The notes under the pieces: generated by a model
The model's input: the letters and a program-made list of their open reading frames with translations, nothing else
The model's database searches: none
Told to the model about the DNA's origin: nothing
Part shown: piece by piece, positions 27,768 to 38,300 of the stretch
Layout of the letters: each line of letters opens with the position of its first letter
Numbering within the stretch: the stretch's first letter is position 1
Source of the DNA: an uncultured bacterium
GTDB lineage: Bacteria; Verrucomicrobiota; Verrucomicrobiia; CAIQCK01
Reading direction: 5' to 3'
NCBI GenBank assembly: GCA_903870275.1
Contig: CAIQCK010000119.1
Span: forward strand, 62,001 to 126,000
DNA length: 64,000 nucleotides
Translations under genes and position numbers: made by a program

Positions 27768-30700
27768 TCAAACGTTCATCGACGCGCCGCCGGCCGGCAA
27801 ATCCGGCATGATCGGCGCGACGGATGCCGGTGCCGGACGGTGCGCCAGTTTCTCAACCACATAAAAAGCCACCGGGATGAGGAACACGGCGATCAACGTC
27901 GCCGCGAGCATGCCCCCGATCACCACTGTTCCCAAAATCCGCCGCGAAATCGCGCCGGAACCGGACGCGACGGCCAGCGGCACGGTGCCTAGGATGAACG
28001 CAAAGGCGGTCATCAGGATCGGCCTCAAGCGCAACCGGGCGCCTTCCAGCGCGGCGTCGGCTATCGGCCGGCCGGCCTCGAATCTCGATTTGGCAAACTC
28101 GACAATCAGAATCGCGTTCTTCGCCGCCAGACCGATTAGCATGACGAGTCCGATCTGCGCATAGACGTTGTTTTCCATCTGGCGACACATCAGCGCCGCG
28201 AACGCGCCGAACACGGCCACCGGCGTGCCGAGCAGGACGCTGAACGGCAGCGACCAGCTTTCGTATTGCGCCGCCAGAATCAGAAACACGAACAGCAGCG
28301 ACACGCTGAAGATGACGGCTGGCGGAATCCCTTCGGCGGCGACTTTCTGCTGGAAGGACATGCCGAGGTAGTCGTAGCCCATGTCCGGCGGCATCGTGTC
28401 GTGAAACACCTGTTCGAGCGCCTCCATGGCCTGACCGGAACTGTAATCGGGCGCCTGGATGACGTTGATCTGCGCCGCGCGATACTCGTTGTAGCGGACG
28501 GTGAACTCCGGCCCGGTCGAGCGCTCAATGGTGACCAGCGCGGACAACGGCACCATCTGACCGGTCTTGTTGCGCACGTAAAATTGTCCGAGGTTCTCCG
28601 CCCGCGTGCGATACTCGCCGTCGGCCAGCACATAGACCTGCCACTGCCGGCCGAAACGGTTGAAGTAGTTCACGAACGGCCCGCCCATGAATGCCTGCAG
28701 CGTTTCGTAAACGTCACCCAGCTTCACCCCCTGTTTGACGACTTTGTCGCGATCCACGCTCGCGAAAACCTGCGGCACCGCCGAGGAGAACGACGTCGTC
28801 ACCGATCCGAACTCCGGCCGCTGCCGCACGGCGGCGATGAATTTCTTTGTGTTTTCAGCGAGATAATCCAACCCCTTGCCGCCGCGATCCTCCAGCATGA
28901 ACGTCAGCCCGCCCGAAACGCCGATGCCCGGAATGGCCGGCGGCGAGAACGCGAACGCCCGCGCGTCGGGTAGCTCGGCCAGCTCGCGGTTCAGTTGCGC
29001 GACGATGGCGGCGTATTTCTCCTCCGGCTTTTTACGATCGTGCCACGGCTTGAGCGTGACGGAAAAATAGCCGTTGTAGGTGGTATTGACCTGGTTGAGG
29101 ATGCTGTAGCCGACGATCGTGTTGAACACGTCCACGCCGGGCGTCCGCCGCAGGATGTCTTCGACTTTCTTGCAGACCGCGTCCAGCCGCTGAAGCGAGG
29201 CTGCTTCGGGCAACTGGATGTCGAGATAGAAATAACCCTGGTCCTCTTCCGGCAGAAAACCTGACGGAAGTTTCACGCCAAGGAAGCCAGCCGCCAGGAC
29301 GACCACGATGAGAAAGACCAGGCTTCGCCCCACCTTCTGGATCAGCAGGCCGCAGACGTTCACATAGCCGTCCCGCGCGCGCGCGAACCCCCGGTTGAAC
29401 CCGCCGAAGAACCAGCGGGCCAGTCCGCGCGGCTCCTGGCGCGGGCGCAGCAGCATCGCCGCCAGCGCCGGGCTGAGCGAGAGCGCGTTGAAAGCGGAGA
29501 TCAGCATCGAGACGGCGATGGTGACCGCGAATTGCTGGTAAAGCCGGCCGGTGATGCCGGGGATGAACGCCGTCGGCACAAAGACGGCAAACAGGATCAA
29601 CGCGATGGCGACCACCGGCCCGGAAACTTCCTCCATCGCCTTGATCGTGGCGTCGCGCGGAGACAGTCCCTCCTCGATGTGATGTTCCACCGCCTCGACG
29701 ACCACGATGGCGTCATCCACCACCAGGCCGATGGCGAGCACCAGCCCGAAGAGCGACAACGTGTTGATGGAAAACCCGAGGAGCGGAAAGACCGCAAAGG
29801 TGCCGATCAGCGAGACGGGCACGGCGATCAGCGGAATGAGCGTCGCGCGCCAGCCTTGAAGGAAAACAAACACCACCAGAATGACCAGCAGCACGGCCTC
29901 CCAAAGCGTTTCGGCAATCTCCTTGATACCTTCCGTGACGGCGAGAGTGGTGTCGAGCGAGACCTGGTAGTCGAGGTCCGCCGGAAACCGCCGTTTCACC
30001 TCGTCCATGAGTTTGCGCACGCCGCGCGCCGCCTCGATGGCGTTGGAGCCGGGCAACTGATAGACCGCGAGGATCGCCGCGGGGGCGCCGTTCATCCGGC
30101 CAATGATGTTATAGACCTGCGCGCCCAGTTCGACCCGCGCGACATCCTTCAGGCGCACGATGGAGCCGTCCGGCGTGGCGCGGAGAACGATGTTCTCGAA
30201 TTCCTCCTCACTCACCAGCCGGCCTGGTGCGCGCAGCGTGTGGGTAAACGTCTGTCCGGGCGGCGACGGCTCCGCGCCGATCTGGCCGACGGGATTGACT
30301 TTGTTTTGCTGGTTGAGCGCGTTGGCGATGTCCGGAACGGTGATGCCGAGCTTGGCGAGCTTGTCCGGCTGCAGCCAGAGCCGCATCGCATACTGGCCCG
30401 CGCCGAAGATTTGCACCTGGCCGACACCCGGCGTGCGCGAGAGCGGGTCGTTGATATTGATATAGGCGTAGTTGGCCAGAAACGTCGCGTCGTAGGTGCG
30501 CTTGGGCGAATAGAGCGTGATCAGCATCAGCGGGCTGCTGAGCGACTTCGGGTTGGAGATGCCGTAGCGCCGGACGCTCTGGGGCACCTGCATCGCCGCC
30601 TGCGATTGGCGCATCTGGGTGAGCACTTGGTCCACGTTCGGGTTGGTGGCCACGTCGAAGGCCACACGCAACGTCATCTGGCCGTTGTTGGCGTTGATGG

Positions 30701-30938
30701 AATACATGTAGAGCATGTTGTCCACACCGTTGATCTGCTGTTCCAACGGTGTGGCCACCGCTTCCTCCACCGTCAGCGCGTCCGCGCCAAGGAACGTCGT
30801 CTGGACCTGGATCTCCGGCGGAACAATGCTGGGGAACTGGGCCACCGGCAGACCGAGCATGGCCACCAAGCCGACGATGACCATGATGATCGAAATCACC
30901 ATGGCCACAATCGGCCGGTTGATGAAGAATTTGGCCAT
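27768..30938 (-). CDS. RND efflux permease, HAE1/AcrB type (first tandem copy)
   Basis: The 1056-aa pump starts [18 protein letters not shown]. It retains the proton-relay Asp pair ([17 protein letters not shown]), the relay Lys ([20 protein letters not shown]) and the docking and porter loops. By eye its first 130 residues are roughly two thirds identical to the downstream copy, so the pair probably arose by tandem duplication, and both copies look functional. They could form separate homotrimers or a mixed trimer as in MdtBC. It starts 6 nt after the adaptor gene. Confidence 0.94.
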   Translation of the reverse strand: MAKFFINRPIVAMVISIIMVIVGLVAMLGLPVAQFPSIVPPEIQVQTTFLGADALTVEEAVATPLEQQINGVDNMLYMYSINANNGQMTLRVAFDVATNPNVDQVLTQMRQSQAAMQVPQSVRRYGISNPKSLSSPLMLITLYSPKRTYDATFLANYAYININDPLSRTPGVGQVQIFGAGQYAMRLWLQPDKLAKLGITVPDIANALNQQNKVNPVGQIGAEPSPPGQTFTHTLRAPGRLVSEEEFENIVLRATPDGSIVRLKDVARVELGAQVYNIIGRMNGAPAAILAVYQLPGSNAIEAARGVRKLMDEVKRRFPADLDYQVSLDTTLAVTEGIKEIAETLWEAVLLVILVVFVFLQGWRATLIPLIAVPVSLIGTFAVFPLLGFSINTLSLFGLVLAIGLVVDDAIVVVEAVEHHIEEGLSPRDATIKAMEEVSGPVVAIALILFAVFVPTAFIPGITGRLYQQFAVTIAVSMLISAFNALSLSPALAAMLLRPRQEPRGLARWFFGGFNRGFARARDGYVNVCGLLIQKVGRSLVFLIVVVLAAGFLGVKLPSGFLPEEDQGYFYLDIQLPEAASLQRLDAVCKKVEDILRRTPGVDVFNTIVGYSILNQVNTTYNGYFSVTLKPWHDRKKPEEKYAAIVAQLNRELAELPDARAFAFSPPAIPGIGVSGGLTFMLEDRGGKGLDYLAENTKKFIAAVRQRPEFGSVTTSFSSAVPQVFASVDRDKVVKQGVKLGDVYETLQAFMGGPFVNYFNRFGRQWQVYVLADGEYRTRAENLGQFYVRNKTGQMVPLSALVTIERSTGPEFTVRYNEYRAAQINVIQAPDYSSGQAMEALEQVFHDTMPPDMGYDYLGMSFQQKVAAEGIPPAVIFSVSLLFVFLILAAQYESWSLPFSVLLGTPVAVFGAFAALMCRQMENNVYAQIGLVMLIGLAAKNAILIVEFAKSRFEAGRPIADAALEGARLRLRPILMTAFAFILGTVPLAVASGSGAISRRILGTVVIGGMLAATLIAVFLIPVAFYVVEKLAHRPAPASVAPIMPDLPAGGASMNV

Positions 30939-30944
30939 GACGGC

Positions 30945-32150
30945 CTAGTGGCTTTGGGGTTTGACGCCGGGCGCGTGAGTCGCTCCGGCAGGAGGCTGGT
31001 CGGCGCCGGGGACGTATGGCTTCGGAACCACCGTCAGTCCCTCATGCACCTTTTGCACACCTTCGACGACAACCAGTTCGCCGCGTCGCAGACCCTCCTC
31101 GATCACCCAGTTGGAACCGATACGCTCGCCAACTTTCACGGGCCTGATGGAAACCTTGTGATTGCTCCCCACCACGGTCACGAGATATTTGCCCTGCAAC
31201 TCGCTCACCGCACGCTGGGGAATCAGCAGCGCGTTGGCGCGCGTCTCCACCAACGCCCGCACACGCACGAACAAACCGGGCCGGAGAATCTTCTCGGGAT
31301 TGGGAAACAAGCCCGTGAGGTGAATCGTGCCGGTTTTGTCGTCCACCTGCCGGTCCACCGCGCTGATGAGACCTTTATGATCATAGGTGCTTTCATCGGA
31401 CAGCACCAGTTCGAGGTCCGGTCCTTTGGCACCTTTGCGCCAGCCAGAGGCGTCGGGCCATTTCACCGCATAGAGGTATTCCTGTTCGCTCAGGAAGAAA
31501 TTCACCTTGATCGGATCCATCGTGGACACGGTCGTCAGGTCGCCGCTGCTGGGCGACACCAGATCGCCGACATCCACCTTGGAAATGCCGGCGACGCCGC
31601 TGATGAGCGAGGTCAACTTCGTGAAATCCACGTTCAGTTGCGCCTGTTGAACGGCGGCTCTCGACGAGAGCACCTGGGCTTTGGCCGCGAGATTGGCTTG
31701 AATGGCATCGTCCAGTTCCTGCTGGCTGATGGCCTGTTCCTTGGCCAACGGCGTGTAGCGTTTCACGTCGAGTTCGGTCTTGCCCTGTTGCGCCTCGGCC
31801 TGGGCCAAGTTGGCCTGGGCCTGGCTGAGGATGGCTTCAAAAGGGCGCGGATCAATCTCGAACAACAGGTCGCCTTTCTTCACGTCGCGGCCCTCCTGAT
31901 AGGCCCGCCTCCATACATAGCCGGTAATCTGCGCGCGAATCACCGCGTTAGTGGACCCGTCGCATGATCCGACCCACTCCTTATAATAGGGAACATCTTT
32001 CTGCACCACCGCGACGACCTGCACCTCCGGCGGTCCCGGCGGTGTGATCTTTGGCTTGCAGCCGGCACAAACGCCTGTCAACAAACCGGCAATCGCCGGC
32101 AGCCAGACGAACACTCGTCGCCACGAAGAATCAAGGGACATAAATTTCAT
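30945..32150 (-). CDS. RND periplasmic adaptor (membrane fusion) lipoprotein
   Basis: The track begins at 32351 inside the DUF2950 gene; the ATG at 32150 (MKFMSLDSSW) gives 401 aa. A hydrophobic segment ends in LTGVCAGCKPK, a probable lipidation site. Residues 40-340 are the HlyD/AcrA-type fold: lipoyl half-motif (AQITGYVWRRAYQEGRDVKKG), a coiled-coil hairpin (LSQAQANLAQAEAQQGKTEL) and beta-barrel/MP domains (LFPNPEKILRPGLFVRVRAL). It links the permeases to the outer-membrane factor. Its start lies 44 nt after the DUF2950 stop. Confidence 0.92.
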   Translation of the reverse strand: MKFMSLDSSWRRVFVWLPAIAGLLTGVCAGCKPKITPPGPPEVQVVAVVQKDVPYYKEWVGSCDGSTNAVIRAQITGYVWRRAYQEGRDVKKGDLLFEIDPRPFEAILSQAQANLAQAEAQQGKTELDVKRYTPLAKEQAISQQELDDAIQANLAAKAQVLSSRAAVQQAQLNVDFTKLTSLISGVAGISKVDVGDLVSPSSGDLTTVSTMDPIKVNFFLSEQEYLYAVKWPDASGWRKGAKGPDLELVLSDESTYDHKGLISAVDRQVDDKTGTIHLTGLFPNPEKILRPGLFVRVRALVETRANALLIPQRAVSELQGKYLVTVVGSNHKVSIRPVKVGERIGSNWVIEEGLRRGELVVVEGVQKVHEGLTVVPKPYVPGADQPPAGATHAPGVKPQSH

Positions 32151-32194
32151 CTTGCACTTTCTCTTTTCGCGCCTGCCTGTCTTGAAATGCGAAA

Positions 32195-33193
32195 TCAGTC
32201 GCGGCTCAACGTCCAGGTTTTGTCGGGATCGTAGCTCGTCAGGCTTTTGACCGATGACACGGTTTTCGAGCCAAGATCCTTCTGATAGACGCGGCCCTGC
32301 TGGTTGACGATGAACGTCATGATGCCGGACCGGCCGTATTCCGCCGGCCATGCCACAAGGGCAAAGCCGCCAATCATGTTGCCGTTGATGATGTAATCGT
32401 ATCGGCCTCCCGGGGCGTGCGAACCCTGGCGCGTGAGGATCTTGAAGAAGTAACCGTTGAAGGAGCGCGGCGCACTGCTCTTGTCATTCGGTTTGATTTC
32501 ATAGCCGTGGACCTGGGCCTCGGCCACCAGAGGACCGAACGGGCTGATTTCGCCGTCAAGCTCCTGCGGCCAGTAGAGACCATCCTTCTTGCCGGGAGAA
32601 CTGCGGAGGCGCTGGGCATACTTCAGCACTTCGCCGCCGTCGCGGTCGCGGCTGGCGTATTCGCGCTGGGCCTCCACGTAGGCGCGCACGACCTGAATCG
32701 CCTGCAATTCATTGCGACCGATCCGGCGGTTCAACAACTCCTCTTTGCCGGCCCGAACGTCGAACTGCCACTGACCATTGGCCTTCACCATCGGGATCGG
32801 AAAAGGCCAGAATTCTTTGCCCGCTTCCAAAACACACCGAGTGTCACCCAGGCGCACGATGCGGCTGGTTTCCTTGAGCGCGGCCGCAAACGCCGCAAGC
32901 TCGTTGGCGGCTTGCACAGGGTCGTGGTTCTCAATGTCCGCGCCAGCCGGTCCGAAGATGACGCGCAGTGCGGCCGTGTCTTTCGCGTTCACAGCGGCCG
33001 TCAACGCCGCCACCGCTTCTTCGGGCGAATTGAAGTTTTGGGCCGTCCCGGCCGCCTGGAGCGCGGGCGCGGCGCCCAGGATCAGCGCCACGAGGAGCCA
33101 GCCGCGCCATACGCGGCCGGGCAGGCGAGTGCTGGCGAGCAGCACTGCCGGTCGCCGTGTGGTCATCGCAAAGCTTGATTGCAGGGTTTTCAT
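32195..33193 (-). CDS. DUF2950-family exported protein
   Basis: From the ATG at 33193 the 332-aa protein has a long N-terminal region with one hydrophobic segment (GWLLVALILGAAPALQAAG). The DUF2950 body follows: FNSPEEAVAALTAAVNAKD, VRAYVEAQREYASRDRDG, GYFFKILTRQGSHAPGG and the end segment TSYDPDKTWT. DUF2950 proteins are periplasmic, of unknown function, and commonly lie next to DUF3300 genes as here (32 nt gap). In this operon the pair leads the RND genes, suggesting an envelope-stress role. Confidence 0.85.
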   Translation of the reverse strand: MKTLQSSFAMTTRRPAVLLASTRLPGRVWRGWLLVALILGAAPALQAAGTAQNFNSPEEAVAALTAAVNAKDTAALRVIFGPAGADIENHDPVQAANELAAFAAALKETSRIVRLGDTRCVLEAGKEFWPFPIPMVKANGQWQFDVRAGKEELLNRRIGRNELQAIQVVRAYVEAQREYASRDRDGGEVLKYAQRLRSSPGKKDGLYWPQELDGEISPFGPLVAEAQVHGYEIKPNDKSSAPRSFNGYFFKILTRQGSHAPGGRYDYIINGNMIGGFALVAWPAEYGRSGIMTFIVNQQGRVYQKDLGSKTVSSVKSLTSYDPDKTWTLSRD

Positions 33194-33225
33194 GTCAGTT
33201 CGAGGATCAGGTGCTGTAGTATCTC

Positions 33226-34554
33226 TCACCGGCGTCCTCCTCTGAAACCTCCACCGCCGCCGCCGTGCGTGCCGCCGGAGTATGAGCCGCCACGGCTGGA
33301 AGAGCCGCGATTGCTGTAGTCATGTGTGGCGGCCCCGTTGCCCATTCCGCCAAACGCACTCTCGTGCGAGTAACCCGACGTTGAGGACGAACGCGTGTAG
33401 GACTGGCTTGATGTCGCCGGACGCGTGAACCCCGTTTCAGCGGTGGAATGACGATCGAAGGAGGACGGAGTGGCTGGTCGCGTCGCGTTGCTGCCGCCGC
33501 CCGATCCCCAACCACGCGCGTCGAATGTTCTGGCGCTGGACGCCGAAGAGGACGGGGCGAAACTCTGCTTGTGATTCGGGTCTGGCTGCCATCGCTGGCC
33601 TGTTCCGCCGGCACCCGTCGTGCCGGGACTCTGACCGCCCGACGGCGATACGCCCGAAGAGTGATGGTCCGGTGACGGCGACGGCCCCGGCGGATGCGGC
33701 CCCGGAGGATTCGGGCTTGGCGGGTGCGGCCCGGGAGGCCCCGGCGGATGCGGCGGCGGGGGCGGCGGGGGCGGCGGCCCCCAACCTCCGTGCCAGACAT
33801 AAACGCATCCACCATGCCAGTCGCAGTTGTTCGCGATGAGCGCGCCCACGGCGATACCGGCACCGAAGGTGAGAAGCGACGCCATGGGATCCGGCGGCGG
33901 CGCGGCATACACAACGGTCGGGTTGTATTGCGGCACGTAGATCACCTGCGGGTTGGCCGGTTGAATCTGTACCACCGTGTTCGTCACATAAATAATCTGC
34001 TGCTGAACGGTCTTCTCCACCACGGCGCTGTTGACGACAACCTTCTGCTGCTCATTATCCTTCAGCGTGCCAACTGCCTGCGCCCTGGCGCGCAGCGTCT
34101 GGATGGCGTTCATCACGTCGGTCTGTTGGTCCATGAAGGCGCGGCCGAGGTCCATGGTCCACGACAGGTCCGCATCCATCTTCTGAATCACCGATGGGAA
34201 CCGGGCCACCGCCTTGACGTTCACATCCCAGGGCTGCTGGTCGAGCTGGGCCACATTGTTGCTGTCCTTCACAAAGCGCGCTGCTTGGACAATCTCCAGC
34301 GGATACGCCGAGGCGGGCAACAGCACCGAGAGCAGGGGATCGGGATAAAGTGCGATCGGTGCCACGAGTTTTTCCAACTCGGCGGCGCCAAGCTTCGCCG
34401 GCGCAGCCGGCGGCGGAACCGGCGGCGGAACCGGCTGGGATGCCGCGGGCACCGCAGAGGTCGCGGCGGAGGGGGAGGGATCGTTCGCCGCCACCCCAAC
34501 CGAAGCGCTCATGGCCAGGCTGAGACCGATGAGCAGAATACAAGCCAAGTTCAT
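33226..34554 (-). CDS. DUF3300-family exported protein with Pro/Gly/Ser-rich tail
   Basis: The track opens at 34770; the ATG at 34554 starts a signal peptide (MNLACILLIGLSLAMSASVGVAA), giving 442 aa. Residues 50-235 are the DUF3300 domain: LVAPIALYPDPLLSVLLPAS, YPLEIVQAARFV, WDVNVKAVARFPSVIQKM and VIYVPQYNPTVVYAA. The rest is low complexity, with a GW segment, a run of prolines, Ser/Thr-rich stretches and a glycine-rich end (GGGGGGFRGGRR). Such tails suggest surface or peptidoglycan association. It is the first gene of the envelope operon, and its promoter must lie within the next few hundred bases towards the kinase. Confidence 0.85.
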   Translation of the reverse strand: MNLACILLIGLSLAMSASVGVAANDPSPSAATSAVPAASQPVPPPVPPPAAPAKLGAAELEKLVAPIALYPDPLLSVLLPASAYPLEIVQAARFVKDSNNVAQLDQQPWDVNVKAVARFPSVIQKMDADLSWTMDLGRAFMDQQTDVMNAIQTLRARAQAVGTLKDNEQQKVVVNSAVVEKTVQQQIIYVTNTVVQIQPANPQVIYVPQYNPTVVYAAPPPDPMASLLTFGAGIAVGALIANNCDWHGGCVYVWHGGWGPPPPPPPPPHPPGPPGPHPPSPNPPGPHPPGPSPSPDHHSSGVSPSGGQSPGTTGAGGTGQRWQPDPNHKQSFAPSSSASSARTFDARGWGSGGGSNATRPATPSSFDRHSTAETGFTRPATSSQSYTRSSSTSGYSHESAFGGMGNGAATHDYSNRGSSSRGGSYSGGTHGGGGGGFRGGRR

Positions 34555-34924
34555 GTGTTTATGCCCTTTTGAGGTGCTCCATGGACAGGAAAGCAAATCA
34601 CGCACGCTTGAAGCCAAACAAGCTGAGAAACCCATTGAAGTTCCAAAAAGGAGTAATCCTTCCGCGTTGCATATCAGATACCGCGCCGGATCCTGCGACA
34701 TGGCACCTTGTCCCATGTCCTGCTCCAACCTCGCTGTCATGCTATCAACGTCGCGATACCGCGCAAGCACAAAAATCGCCCGCCAAAAAAACGGGGTGGT
34801 CGCGGCTTCGCAACGGCGAAAACACAGCCCGGCGTGGCTTCTAAGGCTTCGCCTGATGGCAAAATCAGGATTTCACCCATAGACATGACTCCGCGGACGC
34901 CCGCAAGATTCAGGGTGAAATTCA
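34555..34924. other. Divergent control region between envelope operon and kinase unit
   Basis: These 370 bases separate the DUF3300 start (minus) from the small membrane ORF (plus). They contain a TTCGC-AACG-GCGAA inverted repeat at 34807-34820 and the 43-nt element described separately. An AAGGA-GTAA-TCCTT palindromic stretch lies near 34650. ORFs drawn across the region are not convincing. I could not fix a sigma-70 promoter by eye. Confidence 0.5.
34840..34882 (+). promoter_or_regulatory. 43-nt operator-like element A
   Basis: The element begins TCTAAGG and has the core GGCAAAATCAGG. It aligns without gaps to a second element at 42326-42368 with 32 of 43 positions identical. Inside it, CCTGAT and ATCAGG form a 6-bp inverted repeat spaced by 6 nt. 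It stands 42 nt before the small ORF at 34925 and 285 nt from the DUF3300 start. A binding site for the linked NarL-type regulator is my inference. Confidence 0.5.
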
Positions 34925-35164
34925 GTGAACAGTTCCAGATTTATCTTGATGGTGTTTTTTGTGCTGGCGTTGGTTTTCGGCACGCGCTGGTGCATCCTGT
35001 TTTTTTACGAAGGAGCGTTTGTGTCCACCGGCCGGCGCGGCTTGGAAGAACAAATGCTGTTTGCCGCGCCGCCTTCCGACGCCTCGTCTCACGAAGAAGG
35101 GGCTCCCGCCCCCATGTCGGCGCCGGCCCGGCTGCCGGAGACAGGCTCGCCACGCGGGCGCTAG
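34925..35164 (+). CDS. Possible 79-aa membrane protein preceding the kinase
   Basis: A GTG-started frame encodes one strong N-terminal transmembrane or signal segment (FILMVFFVLALVFGTRWCILFF), then a short charged and Pro-rich tail. GGGTG lies about a dozen bases upstream. Codon composition after the helix is less convincing, and 164 nt separate it from the kinase start. It may be a small accessory of the sensor system or a chance ORF. I do not recognise the family. Confidence 0.4.
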   Translation: MNSSRFILMVFFVLALVFGTRWCILFFYEGAFVSTGRRGLEEQMLFAAPPSDASSHEEGAPAPMSAPARLPETGSPRGR

Positions 35165-35328
35165 CGGCGGCCGCAGCCGTTTGAACGAAAACGTTGTATT
35201 GTCGCCACCGCCGTCCATTGCTATTCTCCGCCAGAGACAGGCGCGCGGTATGTCGGGCTGGGCGAAGCCAGGACCGGTGGGACAAACGACAACCTCCAAC
35301 CGGTTGACAAAAAGGAAGGGCCGAAAGA

Positions 35329-38300
35329 ATGTGGCGGTTTCGGAACATGCCAATCAAGTGGAAGCTGATGTTGGCGATGATGCTCACCAGCGTCATCACG
35401 CTCATGCTTCTGGGTCCGGCATTGTTCCTGGCGGGATTCCTCCACCTTCAGCATCTCACGGTCCAAGAAACGGCCGCGCTGGCGGAGATCGTCGGCGGCA
35501 ACTCCGCCGGCATGATGGCCGCCCGCAACGCGTCAGCGGCGGCGAAACAGCTGAACAATCTTGAGGCCCGGGCCAGCGTCGAGGACGCCTTTCTCTACGA
35601 CGCCGCCGGCCAGTTGTTCGCGCGCTACACGCGGCGCGATCTGGTGCCCCGGCCGCCGCCGCCGGTTCACGAGCCGGGGGAAAGCCTCGACGGCGACAGT
35701 TTGGAGTTGTATCGCCGGGTCCAACACGACGGCGTGCCGGTGGGCACGATCTGCCTGCGGGCCAACACGCAAATCGTGTGGACGCGGCTCAAACATTACG
35801 TTGGCGTTGGCGCCGTCGTGATGGGCATCTCCATGTTCGTGGCGCTCATCTTCGCCCGCCGGCTGGAGCAGATCATCTCCCGTCCCATACTGGAACTGGC
35901 CCGCGTGGCGCGCGGCGTCACGGAACACAAGAACTTCACGCTGCGCGCGGCCAAGCTGGGCGACGACGAAACCGGCGTCTTGACGGAAGCGTTCAACCGG
36001 ATGCTTTCCATCATCCAGGAACACGACAGCGGCTCGCGGGCGTCGCACAGCCGGTTGGAGAAGCACGTGGCCGAACGCGTCGTCGAACTGCGCAAGGTGA
36101 ACGAGGCCTTGCGGGAAAGCGAGGAACGGCTCCAGGCCGCGTTCGAAAAGGCGATGGATGGTTTCCTGCTGCTGGATGCGGAGACCCAGCGGTTCGTCCT
36201 GTCCAATTCCCAATTGCGTCAGATGCTCGGCTACCGCGCCGATGAGATGCAGAAACTGACGTTGCCGGACATTCATCCAGCCGGGGACTTGCCGCGGCTC
36301 ACGGAGATGTTTGCAAGGATGCTCCGTGGAGAGATCAGCCTGTCGCCGGAAACGCGTGTCCGGCGCAAAGATGGCACGATCTTCTACGCAGACATCAACG
36401 CCGGGACATTGACGCTGGGCGGGCGCCCGCATGTGATGGCGGTCTTTCATGACGTCACCGAACGCAGACGGGTCAACGAAATCCTCCAACGCCGGCTGGC
36501 GGCGGAACAATTCGTGGCGTCCGTTTCCCACCGGCTCGCCAACACCGCGCCGCCGGAAGCGGAGACCGCCGTCCAGGAAGTGCTGGCCGGTCTCGGCCGG
36601 CTCACGCAAACGGACCGTTGTTACCTCTTTCGCGTCTCCGACGATCTGGTTGTCGCCGACAACACCCACGAGTGGTGCGCGCCCGGCGTGCGGTCGCAGA
36701 TCGGCGAGCTGCGCAACATGCCCACGGCGTCGGTCCCGTGGTATCTGGAGCGGCTGCGCGCGGGCGATCCGTTGCTGCTGCCGCGCAGGACGGATCTGCC
36801 GGCAGAGGCGGTGGCGGAAAGACGGCTTTCGGATTCGGGAGGCACCTTGTCCTCGGCGCTGGTGCCGATCCGTCAGGCAAACAAATTGGTTGGCTTGATC
36901 GGCTGCGACACTGTGCGGGCCGAGCGCAATTGGAGCGACGAAGACGTGCGGCTGCTACGGACCATCGGTGAACAAATCACCGATACGCTGACGCGTCTCC
37001 GGATCGGCAAGGCGCTGCGCGAAAGCGAGGCCCGCCTGCAACTTGCCATCGACGCCGCGCAAATAGGACCATGGCATTGGGACCTCGTCACCGGCGAGGT
37101 CTTATGGTCGCCGCAATGCCTTGCCCTTTTCGGGTTGCCGGCGGACACCGTCATGACCCACGAACGGTTTCTACAGGCTGTCCACCCAGACGACCGCGAG
37201 CGCGTCCAGGCCGCGTTGCGAGAGGCGATCGAGAATCATGTGGAATACGCCATCGAGAAGCGCGTGCTCGAGACTGACGGCTCGGTGAGATGGCTCGCCG
37301 CGCGGGGCCGCTGCAACTACGACGACGCCGGCCGACCCCTCCACATCGTTGGCGTCACGTTCGACATCACTGACCGCAAGCGGGCCGAGGAGGCGTTGCG
37401 CGAGAGCGAAGACCGGCTCCGCATCGTGTTGAACAGCTCTCGCGACGTCGTCTACCGACTGAATCTACAGACCGGTCAATACGATTTCTTCAGCCAGGCG
37501 GTCCAGGACCTGACCGGTTACTCGGATGAAGAGCTGTTTGCAAAAGGCATGAACGGGGTTTTGGATGAAATCCATCCCAACGATTTGGCATCCGTCAAGA
37601 AAGCCCTGTACGAGGCTCAAACGGTTGGGATGATGGACGGCATCCTCGAATACCGGTTCAGGCACAAGAACGGCGAATACCGTTGGCTCTCCGACCGGTT
37701 CACCATCGTCCAGGGTGCGGATGCACGCTTGCTGCATTGGGTGGGCGTCTCCCGCGACATCACCGAACGCAAACAGGCCGAGGAAGAACTGCGCCGGAGC
37801 GCAGCGGACCTCGCAGAGGCACAGCGGGTGGCCAAGATTGGGAGCTGGAGCTTTGACATCGACGCCAACTGGGTCACGTGGTCGGAGGAACTGCACCTGA
37901 TTTTTGAAATCCCCAAGACCGGGTTCGACCATACGTTTGAAGCTTTCCTCAGCCGGATCCACCCCGAGGATCGCGCGGCGGTCCTGCAAGCCAACGCGAA
38001 GGCTCAAGCCGAGGGCAAGTCCTTCGCTGTCGAATACCGCATCCTCACGCCGTCCGGCAGCGTGAAGACCCTCCACGAGATCGGTTACGCCGCGAAGAAC
38101 GAGGCCGGCCGGATCATCCGTCTCTTGGGCACCGCCCAGGACATCAGCGAGCGCAAGCGGGCGGAAGCGGAATTGCGCGCCAGCGAAGACCAATACCGCG
38201 TATTGGCCGAGGCCGCGCACGACATAATCTTCATCGTGGATCGCAACGACCGCGTCCGTTACGTCAACAGTTTCGCCGCCCGACAACTGAACCGGCCGCC

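Noticed and set aside
24571-27864. 1097-aa plus-strand ORF
   Set aside because: It is exactly antisense to a certain RND permease; its His/Arg-rich composition is the typical shadow of high-GC codon bias.
29532-31967. 811-aa plus-strand ORF
   Set aside because: It is antisense to the other permease and the adaptor, with the same His/Arg/Gly shadow composition.
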